Shown: positions 1 to 7,975 of the stretch, piece by piece
Layout: each line of letters opens with the position of its first letter
Numbering within the stretch: the stretch's first letter is position 1
NCBI RefSeq assembly: GCF_040403615.1
Contig: NZ_JBBAKG010000010.1
Coordinates: 37,290 to 101,289, forward strand
Origin: Haliscomenobacter sp040403615
GTDB lineage: Bacteria; Bacteroidota; Bacteroidia; Chitinophagales; Saprospiraceae
DNA length: 64,000 bases
Reading direction: 5' to 3'
Position numbers and translations under genes: made by a program
Notes under the pieces: generated by a model
What the model was told of the DNA's origin: nothing
What the model saw: only the letters and a program-made list of their open reading frames with translations
Database searches by the model: none

Positions 1-26
1 AAAGATTTTAACCAAAAACAATAGTC

Positions 27-1241
27 ATGAAGCATTCTGGTGCAGCTGATTTACCATTGTATGGGGGCTCTATTCCTGCCTGGCTTTTTGATAGAATGAC
101 TACGTTGGGGTTGGCCATCGTGGAGTCCATTATCCTGGAGAAAGGGCAAGAAGATTTCCTGCGCCGTTTGTCAGATCCATTTTGGTTTCAAAGCTTTGGC
201 GCCGTAATTGGCATGGACTGGAACTCATCTGGCGTAACCACTGCAGTAATGAGTGCCCTAAAGAAGTCCATCAATCCGCGTTCCAAAGCATTGGGTTTAT
301 TTGTTTGTGGAGGAAAAGGCAAGCATTCTTTGCAAACACCAAACGAACTGCTCCGCGTTGGGGAAGCAACCGGTTTGGATGGAAATTATTTGGCAAACTG
401 CAGTAAATTAAGTGCCAAAGTAGACAATACAGCCATTCAAGATGGGTTTCAATTGTATCTGCACAGTTTTGTGGTCAGTGCCAAGGGAGATTGGACGGTG
501 GTTCAACAGGGAATGAAAGCGCAAGACTCCACGGCAAGGCGTTACCATTGGCATTCCGCCAGCATCCAATCTTTTTTGGATGAACCACATAGTGGAATTT
601 GTGGCATCCACCAGGGGGAAATCCTGAACCTGGTAGATCACGCTGCCCAACCTGCCCAAATTTCAATGACCAATATTGCTCAGGAAAACCCGGATAAAAT
701 ACTTCACGAAATCAGGCACCTAAAAATGCCCATGCACTTTGATGTACGGGCCAAAGATGTCGATTTGAAGCGCCTGGGCAGTGTGTTGTGGTTGGCTCAG
801 GAAACACAAGTTCGTGATTTTGAAGACTTGCTTTTGCTCAAGGGAATGGGGCCAAGAACCCTCCAATCTCTTGCCTTGGTGAGCGAAGTAATCAATGGCA
901 CGCCGACCCGTTTTAGCGATCCTGCACGATTCTCTTTTGCCCATGGCGGAAAAAGCGGACGTCCATTTGCAGTTCCTTTAGCAGTGTATGATGAAACCAT
1001 TGCGACCCTTACCACGTCGGTTGAAAAAGCCAAAATTGGGCAAAGTGACAAGTTTCAAGCCTTGAAGAAATTGAGCCAGATTGCCCAGGCATCCGAAGAA
1101 AATTTCAAAGTGACTGAAAACCCAGAACAAGAATTTGCCAAAGTAATTGCCAAAGAAAGAGCCGATTCCTGGCGATACGGCGGAAAAACGATCCATGGCG
1201 AAAGTAAGCCTCTGGATGGCGCACAACTGGAATTATTTTAG
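27..1241 (+). CDS. DUF763 domain-containing protein
   Basis: The 404-residue product reads as a full-length DUF763 protein, recognised by its opening (MKHSGAADLPLYGGSIPAWL) and conserved 'FWFQSFGAVIGMDWNSSGVT' block. Around residues 265-290 it has a helix-hairpin-helix-like stretch (LLLLKGMGPRTLQSL), a motif that usually contacts nucleic-acid backbone, so DNA or RNA binding is plausible. No catalytic motif is recognisable and there is no signal peptide, so it is probably cytosolic. The function of DUF763 is not established. It stands alone, followed by a small terminator hairpin. The ATG at 27 is the only sensible start, but less than 30 nt of upstream sequence is visible, so its promoter cannot be judged. 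Confidence 0.9.
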   Translation: MKHSGAADLPLYGGSIPAWLFDRMTTLGLAIVESIILEKGQEDFLRRLSDPFWFQSFGAVIGMDWNSSGVTTAVMSALKKSINPRSKALGLFVCGGKGKHSLQTPNELLRVGEATGLDGNYLANCSKLSAKVDNTAIQDGFQLYLHSFVVSAKGDWTVVQQGMKAQDSTARRYHWHSASIQSFLDEPHSGICGIHQGEILNLVDHAAQPAQISMTNIAQENPDKILHEIRHLKMPMHFDVRAKDVDLKRLGSVLWLAQETQVRDFEDLLLLKGMGPRTLQSLALVSEVINGTPTRFSDPARFSFAHGGKSGRPFAVPLAVYDETIATLTTSVEKAKIGQSDKFQALKKLSQIAQASEENFKVTENPEQEFAKVIAKERADSWRYGGKTIHGESKPLDGAQLELF

Positions 1242-1294
1242 TGCCCCAAAAAAGTTGATCTAGGGCAATGTTTTGCCACAGACTCAAATCTTTG

Positions 1295-1326
1295 GGCTGC
1301 TATCGAAACAATTGCAGCCTTTTTAT
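1295..1326 (+). terminator. Rho-independent terminator after the DUF763 gene
   Basis: GGCTGC (1295-1300) pairs with GCAGCC (1314-1319) across a 13-nt loop and is followed by TTTTTAT. The stem is short, but position and T-run fit termination of the plus-strand gene ending at 1241. Confidence 0.5.
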
Positions 1327-1341
1327 AAAAATCGATAGAGG

Positions 1342-2700
1342 TTACCCCTCTGCCAGGGTTTTTGAAATATCGGTATTCCGCGCTTGAATGGCAGGAATAA
1401 CCGCTGCTATAAATCCTAGACCCAAAGCCCCAAAGAGCAAGTACAATTCTTCAGGCAAAAAGGTAAGTCCGGTAAAAGTGTAACGGTAAGCCGCTTTCAT
1501 TTCACCTGCAAGCAATTCCATACCGAAGTGGCTGATCAGCAAACCCAATCCGTAGCCTAGCGTAGCGAGCAGCAAACCTTCCAGAATAATCATGGCAAAA
1601 AGCTTGCCCGGAGAGGCGCCCATGGTGCGCATCAGCGCCAACTCATAGCGGCGCTCGCTTAAGGACGAATACAGGGAAATAAAAATGCTGAGTCCAGACA
1701 CGGCCATGATGATGAAAGCCAACCAACTCAACGCATCTTGCCCAACGCCCATCAGGCTGTACAAGCGGGTAATCTCGATGGCCGGAGTGGCGGCTTGCAT
1801 CTTGGTGTTTTGGTTGATCATGCGTTGCAAATTCAAGGTCATGATGTTGTGTCCGTTGAATTGCAGCAACAATGAAGTGATTTCTTTGTCGGGGTAGTTT
1901 ATGATGGATTGCATCTGCGGCTTGCCGTGCTCATGATCTTCGTTGAGGTGGTCATCTTCTTGATTGGTCAGGGCCATGGTGCCCATTTGCTTGGTCGCTT
2001 CGGCATGTTCCTCCGCCAGGCTGTCTACTGCAGTTGCTTCTTCCTCCACTGCTGGTGCAGGAGTACCCATGCCAGCATGCTCGTGAACTTCCCAAATGCT
2101 TTGTGCTGGAGTGAGCAACAGCTGATCGATGGCGGCTCCGGAGGGTTTCAGGATACCCACCACTTTGAATGGGTGGCCTCCGTGTACCAAATTTGCATCC
2201 TCGATGAGTCCGTGCGAGCTTTGGAAAGTGCTGCCAATTTTTAGCCCCAGTTCTTCGGCAGCTCCTGCTCCTGCCAAGACTTCCATTACATCCCGAAACG
2301 AGCGCCCTGTGCGTACTTTGGCCTGGTACAGCTCCAACAAGTTTGCGCTGGTGCCTACAATGCGGTAACCGCGATAGCTATCGCCCAACGACAATGGAAC
2401 CGCCATTTTGATGTAAGGATTTTTGGCGTTCAGGTAGGGCATTACATTTTTGATGGTAATGTTTCCGGTAGGCGCGTCGATGTGGTACATGCTCGACAGG
2501 ATCAATTGCAATGGGCTGCCCTTGGCACCGATGACGAGGTCGATACCCGCCAGGTTTTTTTCAAATTTATCGTTGATCTGGCTATTGACCAAAAACAGAA
2601 AAGAGATGAGCCCTACGCCCAAGGCAAACAGCACCAGGCTGAGGAGCATGGCTAAAGGTTTGTTGGTGAGGTTTTTCCAGCTAAGTTTGAGCAAATTCAT
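1342..2700 (-). CDS. ABC transporter permease, FtsX/MacB family
   Basis: A 452-residue inner-membrane permease of the MacB/LolC type: one N-terminal membrane helix (about residues 12-37), a large periplasmic MacB-PCD-like domain, and three C-terminal helices with the FtsX-family segment 'SLSERRYELALMRTMGASPG'. It should pair with the ATPase encoded just upstream (2776-3402) in a mechanotransmission or lipoprotein-release type system; the substrate is unknown. The periplasmic domain carries a long acidic and histidine-containing insertion (roughly residues 210-270; HEHAGMG, EEEATAVDSLAEEHAEA, DDHLNEDHEHGKP) that could bind metal. The ATG at 2700 is preferred: a GTG 18 nt further upstream lies inside a palindromic repeat. 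Confidence 0.88.
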   Translation of the reverse strand: MNLLKLSWKNLTNKPLAMLLSLVLFALGVGLISFLFLVNSQINDKFEKNLAGIDLVIGAKGSPLQLILSSMYHIDAPTGNITIKNVMPYLNAKNPYIKMAVPLSLGDSYRGYRIVGTSANLLELYQAKVRTGRSFRDVMEVLAGAGAAEELGLKIGSTFQSSHGLIEDANLVHGGHPFKVVGILKPSGAAIDQLLLTPAQSIWEVHEHAGMGTPAPAVEEEATAVDSLAEEHAEATKQMGTMALTNQEDDHLNEDHEHGKPQMQSIINYPDKEITSLLLQFNGHNIMTLNLQRMINQNTKMQAATPAIEITRLYSLMGVGQDALSWLAFIIMAVSGLSIFISLYSSLSERRYELALMRTMGASPGKLFAMIILEGLLLATLGYGLGLLISHFGMELLAGEMKAAYRYTFTGLTFLPEELYLLFGALGLGFIAAVIPAIQARNTDISKTLAEG

Positions 2701-2713
2701 GTTGTCTTTTTTT

Positions 2714-2771
2714 CCCACGACTGAAGTCGTGGGTTTGTTTTTGGGGTGCCTCCCACGACTGAAGTCGTGGG
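2714..2771. repeat. Two tandem REP-like palindromes
   Basis: The 20-mer CCCACGACTGAAGTCGTGGG occurs at 2714-2733 and identically at 2752-2771, with 18 nt between. Each folds into a 9-bp stem (CCCACGACT/AGTCGTGGG). They sit between the ATPase and permease genes of one minus-strand operon. Palindromes of this kind are typically dispersed REP-like repeats; they may also tune translation or mRNA stability between the two genes. Confidence 0.85.
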
Positions 2772-2775
2772 TCGG

Positions 2776-3402
2776 CTAGAGGGTGATCTGTTTGGGGAAG
2801 CGATCCTTCAGGCGTTTGTCGTGGGTGACCACCAGGAGGGTAGAACCCAGGACACTGGCCTGTTCTTCGAGCAATTGGATGACCTCTTCAGCATTGTGGT
2901 CATCGAGGGCAGAAGTGGGCTCGTCAGCCAGGATAATGGGAGCCTGATTGATCAGGGCGCGGGCGATAGCGGCACGTTGCTGTTCTCCTACGCTCAAACG
3001 GTCTGGTTTCAAGCGGAATTTTTCGGTGATGTTGAGTCGATCCAGCAGCTCCATGATGCGCTCGCGGTCGGGTTTCAGCCCAGCAAGTTGTTGAGCCAAT
3101 GCCATGTTTTCGCCAATGGTGAGTGCGCGGACGAAATGCGATTTTTGGAATATGATGCCGATGTTTTTGCCCCTAAAGTGATCAAGAGCGGATGCACGCA
3201 ATTGGCCAAGCTCGGTATCTCCAATTCGAATTGATCCCTGTGAGGGTGAAAGCAGCCCACCCAACAAGTGCAGCAAAGTGGTTTTGCCACTTCCTGATTG
3301 CCCAAGCAAAAGGCAATGTTCGCCTTTTTGCAAACTAAAATCAGGAAAATTCATCCCCTTCTTTTCGTCGTAGCTGAACGCTAATTGTTTGGTTTCTAAC
3401 AT
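2776..3402 (-). CDS. ABC transporter ATP-binding protein, LolD/MacB type
   Basis: A 208-residue nucleotide-binding subunit with every core motif: Walker A GQSGSGKT, Q-loop IIFQ, signature LSVGEQQRAAIARAL, Walker B IILADEPTSALD and switch histidine LLVVTHDKR. Length and order match the stand-alone LolD/MacB-type ATPases that energise FtsX-like permeases from the cytoplasmic face. The start at 3402 (MLETKQLAFSY) aligns with the family N-terminus; a 13-codon upstream extension is hydrophobic and unlike the family. The gene precedes the permease on the same strand, with 75 nt between that holds two palindromes. Cotranscription is very likely; cargo unknown. Confidence 0.92.
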   Translation of the reverse strand: MLETKQLAFSYDEKKGMNFPDFSLQKGEHCLLLGQSGSGKTTLLHLLGGLLSPSQGSIRIGDTELGQLRASALDHFRGKNIGIIFQKSHFVRALTIGENMALAQQLAGLKPDRERIMELLDRLNITEKFRLKPDRLSVGEQQRAAIARALINQAPIILADEPTSALDDHNAEEVIQLLEEQASVLGSTLLVVTHDKRLKDRFPKQITL

Positions 3403-3527
3403 GAAGTAAAAATAAAAAAAATGAAACACAGCTTTGAGCACAAGATAAAAACCTGGTGTACCTTTAAGAAAAAAGCAAAAAACACCAAGTCATAGGTGTT
3501 AATTGCATTAGGTTCACCAAGTTGTAT

Positions 3528-3535
3528 TAACTTTG
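3528..3535 (+). promoter_or_regulatory. Bacteroidota-type promoter (-7 box)
   Basis: TAACTTTG matches the Bacteroidota -7 consensus TAnnTTTG exactly. A weak -33-like ATTG lies at 3502-3505, 22 nt upstream. The box is 36 nt before the ATG at 3572, which supports that start and separate expression of the lipoprotein gene. Confidence 0.6.
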
Positions 3536-3571
3536 AATTAAGAATATTCTCCAAAAATAAACATCTTTACC

Positions 3572-4003
3572 ATGCGTGTGATTGTCTGCTCTGCTATTTT
3601 TCTACTTTTTTTTGCGGCTTGTAAGCCAGATCAAAAGGCCAAAGACAATGGGACTGGCCTTACCACTGATGCTCCTAAAGCCAAGGTTCTTTTTCGCTGC
3701 GAATCTTCAGGAGAGGATAAAAATGGTGTTCCTCATTCCCAGGTCTTTTTGGTAGTGAATGATCAAAGCACCAAGATTGCTGACATTACTGCTTGTGACG
3801 AGGTTACCAAGGATGGCTATGCCAATTTCGAAATTCCATCCAATGCCATTGCCGCTTGCGGTGGTTGGTATGCTGGAGCAGGGGATTATTTTTATGCCCT
3901 GCAAGTAAAAGATTCTATTGTCGTAATGCAGGGATGGCAATCAGAAGAGCAAGAAGACAAAGGTTTCCATTATGAGCAAGCGGCTGTTGTTTCGATCAAA
4001 TAA
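3572..4003 (+). CDS. Putative lipoprotein of unknown function
   Basis: A 143-residue product beginning MRVIVCSAIFLLFFAACKPD: a positively charged N-terminus, a short hydrophobic core and the lipobox FAAC, so residue Cys17 is probably lipidated and the protein sits in an envelope membrane. The mature part is small and polar, with five cysteines including the lipid-modified one at the start; it ends in an 'AVVSIK' strand. I do not recognise a family. It is divergent from the ABC transporter operon and has its own TAnnTTTG promoter, so it is a single-gene unit. An inverted repeat follows at 4018-4063. Confidence 0.75.
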   Translation: MRVIVCSAIFLLFFAACKPDQKAKDNGTGLTTDAPKAKVLFRCESSGEDKNGVPHSQVFLVVNDQSTKIADITACDEVTKDGYANFEIPSNAIAACGGWYAGAGDYFYALQVKDSIVVMQGWQSEEQEDKGFHYEQAAVVSIK

Positions 4004-4017
4004 TTGAAAAAACATTC

Positions 4018-4063
4018 ACCTGCGCCTTTGAAAAACCTAGAGAGACAGTATAAAGGCGCAGGT
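4018..4063 (+). terminator. Inverted repeat, possible terminator of the lipoprotein gene
   Basis: ACCTGCGCCTTT (4018-4029) is perfectly complementary to AAAGGCGCAGGT (4052-4063), giving a 12-bp stem with a 22-nt loop starting 14 nt after the stop at 4003. There is no immediate U-tract, although a T-rich run follows at 4084-4091, so termination is likely but not certain. Confidence 0.5.
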
Positions 4064-4339
4064 CACTTTAGTATACATTTAAATTTTTTTTACACTTTTC
4101 TGACGAAAGCTTGCTTTAGATTAAAAAAGCATATATTTTTATGCTAAGATTTGAAGTTATTCCTCCCTCAATAGTTTTCAGGCTATTTACAATTCATTTT
4201 GATGCTGAAAGTGGTAAAATTTACCATAAAAAGTATGTTTCCCTATTAGAATTCATTTTGGTTGACATCTACAAAGCTAATTTAGAATTGGCTTTCCCAA
4301 CCTTGCATCCGCTAGTGTGTTCGTCATTATACACCAGAG

Positions 4340-4379
4340 GCCCCACTGTAATACTTGTCAGTTGGGGCACTTTTTTTTT
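4340..4379 (+). terminator. Strong plus-strand terminator without an adjacent gene
   Basis: GCCCCACTG (4340-4348) pairs with CAGTTGGGGC (4359-4368, one bulge) and is followed by nine T residues after AC. The nearest plus-strand gene ends at 4003 and has its own hairpin. In 4064-4339 I see only AT-rich sequence, no tRNA and no convincing coding frame; an unannotated short RNA may end here. On the minus strand the stem has no T-run, so it does not look designed for the pseudouridine synthase gene. Confidence 0.6.
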
Positions 4380-4388
4380 ATACAATTC

Positions 4389-5060
4389 TTACCATTCCCA
4401 TACTAAATGTTCAGGTAAAGGAGCAGTTAATTTGATCGGAGTTTGATCAATCAGATCTGCAAATTCGAGGGAATAAGCATGGAGCGCGATCCCCATCTCG
4501 GCGTATTGAATTTTTGTTGCGCCATATTTCTCATCACCAATGATGGGCGTGCCTTGTGCCGCCAATTGCGCCCGGATCTGGTGAAATTTTCCCGTTAGCA
4601 GTTCTACCTCCAACAAGGCTTTTTCCTTATCCTGACGTACTACCCGATACTGCAAATTACAGGCATCCCGGTTTTCGCCAGGTTCGTTAAATATGATGGC
4701 TTTTTTTTCTTTTTGATCTTTGTACAGCCATTGGGCGAGCAGGGCTTCAGGTTTGGTTGGAATTCCTTCAACTATAGCCAGGTAAGTTTTTTTCACCTCT
4801 CGCTGCGCAAATTGCACATTGAGTTTGCGCAATGCACTTTTCTTTTTGGCCATTAACAAAATTCCTGAAGTAACCCGATCCAAACGGTGTACTATTCCTA
4901 CAAAGGGCATGGAGGTGTAATTGTAAAGATAGTCAAGCACTTGATCCTCAATGGTATCATTGGCACCCAGCGTTTTTTCTACACTTGTGCCAAAAGGTTT
5001 GTTTACAGCAATCCATGCACTCGTTTCGGCAAGCCACCATTTTGGTTTTTGTGTCGGCAT
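4389..5060 (-). CDS. RluA-family RNA pseudouridine synthase
   Basis: A 223-residue cytosolic enzyme that should isomerise uridine to pseudouridine in rRNA or tRNA. It carries the RluA-family catalytic motif HRLDRVTSG (about residues 58-66), with the aspartate as nucleophile, followed by the family blocks 'VKKTYLAIVEG' and 'LLTGKFHQIRAQLAAQG', and the 'IIGDEKYG' segment. There is no S4 RNA-binding domain in front, so it is the short single-domain form (RluA/TruC-like); the target site cannot be read from sequence. The ATG at 5060 begins MPTQKPKWW. It is a single gene divergent from the CDGSH protein. Confidence 0.9.
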   Translation of the reverse strand: MPTQKPKWWLAETSAWIAVNKPFGTSVEKTLGANDTIEDQVLDYLYNYTSMPFVGIVHRLDRVTSGILLMAKKKSALRKLNVQFAQREVKKTYLAIVEGIPTKPEALLAQWLYKDQKEKKAIIFNEPGENRDACNLQYRVVRQDKEKALLEVELLTGKFHQIRAQLAAQGTPIIGDEKYGATKIQYAEMGIALHAYSLEFADLIDQTPIKLTAPLPEHLVWEW

Positions 5061-5155
5061 AGCAGTTCATTACAGTGGTTAAAAAAAAAATGCATTAGTT
5101 TAGTGCGCTCAAATTTTACATCCTTACAATTCACATCCTTACAAATCAACACATC

Positions 5156-5389
5156 ATGGAAGAGAAATCAATCCTTGGAACACCCGAACAGGTAGAAAAT
5201 CCAACCATTATCGAAGTCATTACCAATGGCCCTTTGCGCGTTTTAGGGCCTTTGGAGGTAAAACTCGCCGATGGCACTGTGGTATCAAAACCGGGGCCAC
5301 GCACCACGTTTTGCCGTTGCGGTGCATCAGCCAACAAGCCATTTTGTGATGGCGCCCACAAAGAATTACCACCATTCGAAAACGCTTAG
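5156..5389 (+). CDS. CDGSH iron-sulfur domain protein
   Basis: A 77-residue protein whose C-terminal half has the CDGSH/mitoNEET signature: FCRCGASANKPFCDGAH, giving the 3-Cys-1-His ligand set C-x-C-x(n)-C-x3-H that holds a labile [2Fe-2S] cluster. The upstream part (residues 25-45, GPLRVLGPLEVKLADGT) is the usual beta-strand lead-in. Bacterial members of this size are soluble, and roles in redox or iron-sulfur transfer are proposed, not proven. It has no obvious operon partner: a 14-bp inverted repeat separates it from the convergent M42 gene. Confidence 0.9.
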   Translation: MEEKSILGTPEQVENPTIIEVITNGPLRVLGPLEVKLADGTVVSKPGPRTTFCRCGASANKPFCDGAHKELPPFENA

Positions 5390-5417
5390 GGGCAACCCTG
5401 CGTGGTTGCACACCAAA

Positions 5418-5451
5418 CAGTAGGGACAACCACATAGGGTTGTCCCTACTG
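5418..5451. terminator. Palindromic hairpin between convergent genes
   Basis: CAGTAGGGACAACC (5418-5431) and GGTTGTCCCTACTG (5438-5451) form a perfect 14-bp stem with a 6-nt loop, overlapping the stop codon of the minus-strand M42 gene. It has no U-tract on either strand. It could act as a bidirectional terminator but also resembles a dispersed palindromic repeat. Confidence 0.55.
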
Positions 5452-6495
5452 GAATTCCCAATCAAATTCATGCAAATTTTGCAATGCCACCAACAACAAA
5501 TCGGTGCAGTGCAAAATATCATTTTTATTCGCCATTTCAATGGTTTGGTGGATATGGCGCAGCGGGATGGAGATTGCTCCGGCAATAGCCCCATGCTTAC
5601 CATAACGTTGTACACCAGCAGTATCAGTTCCACCAGATGGTAAAATTTCAGGTTGCCATGGAATATGGTGCTGATCTGCTATACCTTTCAAATAGCGCAC
5701 CATCCGGTAATCTGAAATAACGCTGCCATCAAGGATTTTGATCGCTGCACCTTTACCCAATTTGGTGACCGCCTCTTGAGCCTGGGCACCAGGTGTATCA
5801 AACGCGATGGTAACATCCAATCCAAAACCAAAATCGGGATTGATGGAATGTGCCGCGGAGATTGCGCCACGCAATCCTACTTCTTCCTGCACGGTAAACA
5901 CCCCATAAATATCGTAAGGCACCTCTTTGTGTTGCAAAGCCCGCAGGGTTTCAATGAGAATGAATACCGAAACTCGATTGTCTAGCGACTTACTATTGAC
6001 GCAATCTCCCATTTCGATCAATTCCCGCTCCCGAGTCACGGGATCACCAATGGAGACAATTTTCAGGACTTCTTCTTTTTGCATGCCCAAGTCGATGTAA
6101 TACTCTGAAATGGGCACGACTTTGCTGCGCTCTTCGGGTTTCATCAGGTGAATGGGTTTGGATCCCATGACCCCAATCACATCTCTTTGCCCATGCACGG
6201 TGACTCTCTGAGAGGTTAGCGTTTTGGGATCAAAACCTCCCAGCGGATGAAAAAAGAGGAAACCAGCATCATCGATGTGATTAACAATAAACCCTATTTC
6301 ATCAAGGTGGGCGGCAATCATGGCTCTTTTGCGTTCTTTTCCTCGCTTGATAGCGATCACATTGCCCATGTTGTCTACACTAAGCTCGTCGACCAATCCT
6401 TGTAATTCCTTGATGACCAATTGGCGAATTCTTTGCTCAAAACCTGGAATCCCTGGAGTTTCGCAAATGCGTTTGAGCAATTGTACGTTAATCAT
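5446..6495 (-). CDS. M42-family metallo-aminopeptidase
   Basis: A 349-residue cytosolic peptidase of the M42 (glutamyl aminopeptidase/FrvX/TET) family. Visible metal-site and catalytic segments are AAHLDEIGF (first metal His/Asp), SLDNRVSVF (bridging Asp), TVQEEVGLRGA (catalytic Glu pair), GLDVTIAFDTP, and the late IPLRHIHQTIEM histidine. Homologues form dodecameric shells that trim short peptides. The ATG at 6495 (MINVQLLKRI) fits the family; a TTG seven codons upstream is less likely. It is transcribed away from a palindromic element at 6563-6686, whose left end carries a motif shared with three other gene starts. Confidence 0.92.
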   Translation of the reverse strand: MINVQLLKRICETPGIPGFEQRIRQLVIKELQGLVDELSVDNMGNVIAIKRGKERKRAMIAAHLDEIGFIVNHIDDAGFLFFHPLGGFDPKTLTSQRVTVHGQRDVIGVMGSKPIHLMKPEERSKVVPISEYYIDLGMQKEEVLKIVSIGDPVTRERELIEMGDCVNSKSLDNRVSVFILIETLRALQHKEVPYDIYGVFTVQEEVGLRGAISAAHSINPDFGFGLDVTIAFDTPGAQAQEAVTKLGKGAAIKILDGSVISDYRMVRYLKGIADQHHIPWQPEILPSGGTDTAGVQRYGKHGAIAGAISIPLRHIHQTIEMANKNDILHCTDLLLVALQNLHEFDWEFQ

Positions 6496-6562
6496 AGTAT
6501 GTTGTGTTAGCTGCAATGCTTTCCTCAGGAAAGTGCATTCTCGTTAGACCATAACATTCACA

Positions 6563-6686
6563 AGTATGACGCAAAAAATTACTTCCCGATTTTTTTTGAG
6601 GGTTTTGAATAGGAAGCTCACTTGAAATGAACCGTTCGACTTCCTATTCAAAACCCAAAATCGGGAAGTTAATTTTTCTGCGTTAC
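6563..6686. repeat. Palindromic element A with conserved loop core
   Basis: A long interrupted inverted repeat fills most of the 340-nt gap 6496-6835 between divergent genes. Inner arms 6600-6616 and 6640-6656 are perfectly complementary over 17 bp (GGGTTTTGAATAGGAAG). Outer arms about 6568-6594 and 6657-6684 (ACTTCCCGATTTT on the left) pair with small gaps. The 23-nt loop holds ACTTGAAATGAACCGTT (6620-6636). The same layout with different arm sequence recurs at 29009-29125. Outside the element the gap shows no further structure. Confidence 0.85.
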
Positions 6687-6835
6687 CAAAAAGACTAAGT
6701 GACTACCGGAAGTGATATGAGTTTGGAACTTGTTCAGGACTAATCGTAATTGGGATCGGAAAAATTCTATCGAGCACGTAAATTTAACCAAATTTACGCT
6801 TGTAAAAATCATTTACGGATATTTAAGCAATAATC

Positions 6836-7975
6836 TTGAAAATTGCAATCAATGCCCGCTTTTTACAGGCGGAAAAACTTGAAGGAATCGGTTGGTACAC
6901 CTTTGAGTTGTGCAAGCGCTGGGTAGAATCACACCCACAGGATCAATTTGTGCTCCTCTACGATCGCCCGCAGGAGACCTGGCTGATCAAAGGGGGCAAT
7001 GTTGAATCGGTGGTGATTGGTCCAAAAGCCCGGCATTTTTTTTCTTTCTGGTACTGGTTTGATGTCCAGGTTCCCAAAATTTTGAAAAAAAAACAGGTCG
7101 ATGTCTTTTTTTCGCCTGATAACTTCCTTAGTCTTACCACTTCTGTACCCATTGTGTTGACAACGCACGACATCGCACATTATCATTATCCCGCTCAGGT
7201 TGCGCTCATCCATCGCCCTTATTACCGCTGGTTTATTCCGGCCTTTTTGCGCAAAGCAGACAAAATTGTGGCTGTAGCTGAATACGGCAAGCAGGATCTG
7301 ATCGATCATTATCAGGTTTCTGCTGACAAAATTATGGTAGTACCCAACGGCACCCGAGAAGTGTTTCAACCCATTTCGTCAACTGTCCAGGTACAAATCA
7401 AACAACGATACAGCCAAGGTCAGGAATTTTTCTTTTTCCTTGGCGCCATTCATCCCCGCAAGAACCTAATCGGGCTAATTCGAGGATACGAACGATTTCG
7501 AACAAACACTCAAGCACCTGTAAAGTTGTTGATCGCCGGAAAGTTGGCCTGGCAGGTGGAGGAGATCATGCAAATCCACGCTCAATCTCCGTTTGCCCAA
7601 GACATCATTTTTCTGGGTTACGTCCCTGAAGAAACCGCAGCACAGTTGATGGCAACTGCGTTGGCGCTCACCTATCTTTCTTTTTTTGAAGGATTTGGAT
7701 TGCCTGTTTTGGAAGCCCTATGCACCGATACCCCCGTAATTACCTCCAATACCTCCTCTCTGCCCGAGGTAGCAGGGGCGGCCGCCTTATTGGTTGATCC
7801 GCACAACATCGACGAAATAGCTGCAGCCATGCAACGCATTTGGAATGAACCAGAATTGCGCGCAGATTTAGTTAAAAAAGGGCGGCAACAGCGGTTGCTG
7901 TTTTCCTGGGACGAAGCAGCAAGGCAAATCTATGCGGTTCTGGAGTCCACCGTGAAACAAAATCAGCGGCTATGA
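6836..7975 (+). CDS. Glycosyltransferase family 4 (GT-B fold)
   Basis: A 379-residue GT-B glycosyltransferase of the GT4 group, expected to transfer a sugar from a nucleotide donor onto a glycan or lipid at the cytoplasmic face. The N-terminal Rossmann domain starts KIAINARFL and includes a glycine-containing acceptor loop (LEGIGWYTFEL). The C-terminal donor domain shows 'FFLGAIHPRKNLIGLIRGY', the E-x7-E block 'FFEGFGLPVLEAL' and 'VITSNTSSLPEVAGAAALLVDP'. The start codon is TTG, chosen because it places the conserved KIAINARFL at residue 2; no ATG fits. Its stop overlaps the next start (ATGA), so the kinase gene is translationally coupled. Confidence 0.9.
   Translation: MKIAINARFLQAEKLEGIGWYTFELCKRWVESHPQDQFVLLYDRPQETWLIKGGNVESVVIGPKARHFFSFWYWFDVQVPKILKKKQVDVFFSPDNFLSLTTSVPIVLTTHDIAHYHYPAQVALIHRPYYRWFIPAFLRKADKIVAVAEYGKQDLIDHYQVSADKIMVVPNGTREVFQPISSTVQVQIKQRYSQGQEFFFFLGAIHPRKNLIGLIRGYERFRTNTQAPVKLLIAGKLAWQVEEIMQIHAQSPFAQDIIFLGYVPEETAAQLMATALALTYLSFFEGFGLPVLEALCTDTPVITSNTSSLPEVAGAAALLVDPHNIDEIAAAMQRIWNEPELRADLVKKGRQQRLLFSWDEAARQIYAVLESTVKQNQRL

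Noticed and set aside
4141..4446. 101-codon plus-strand frame in the gap before the pseudouridine synthase
   Set aside because: A strong terminator hairpin and T-run lie inside it, and its end overlaps the real gene on the other strand. The translation looks like no protein family.
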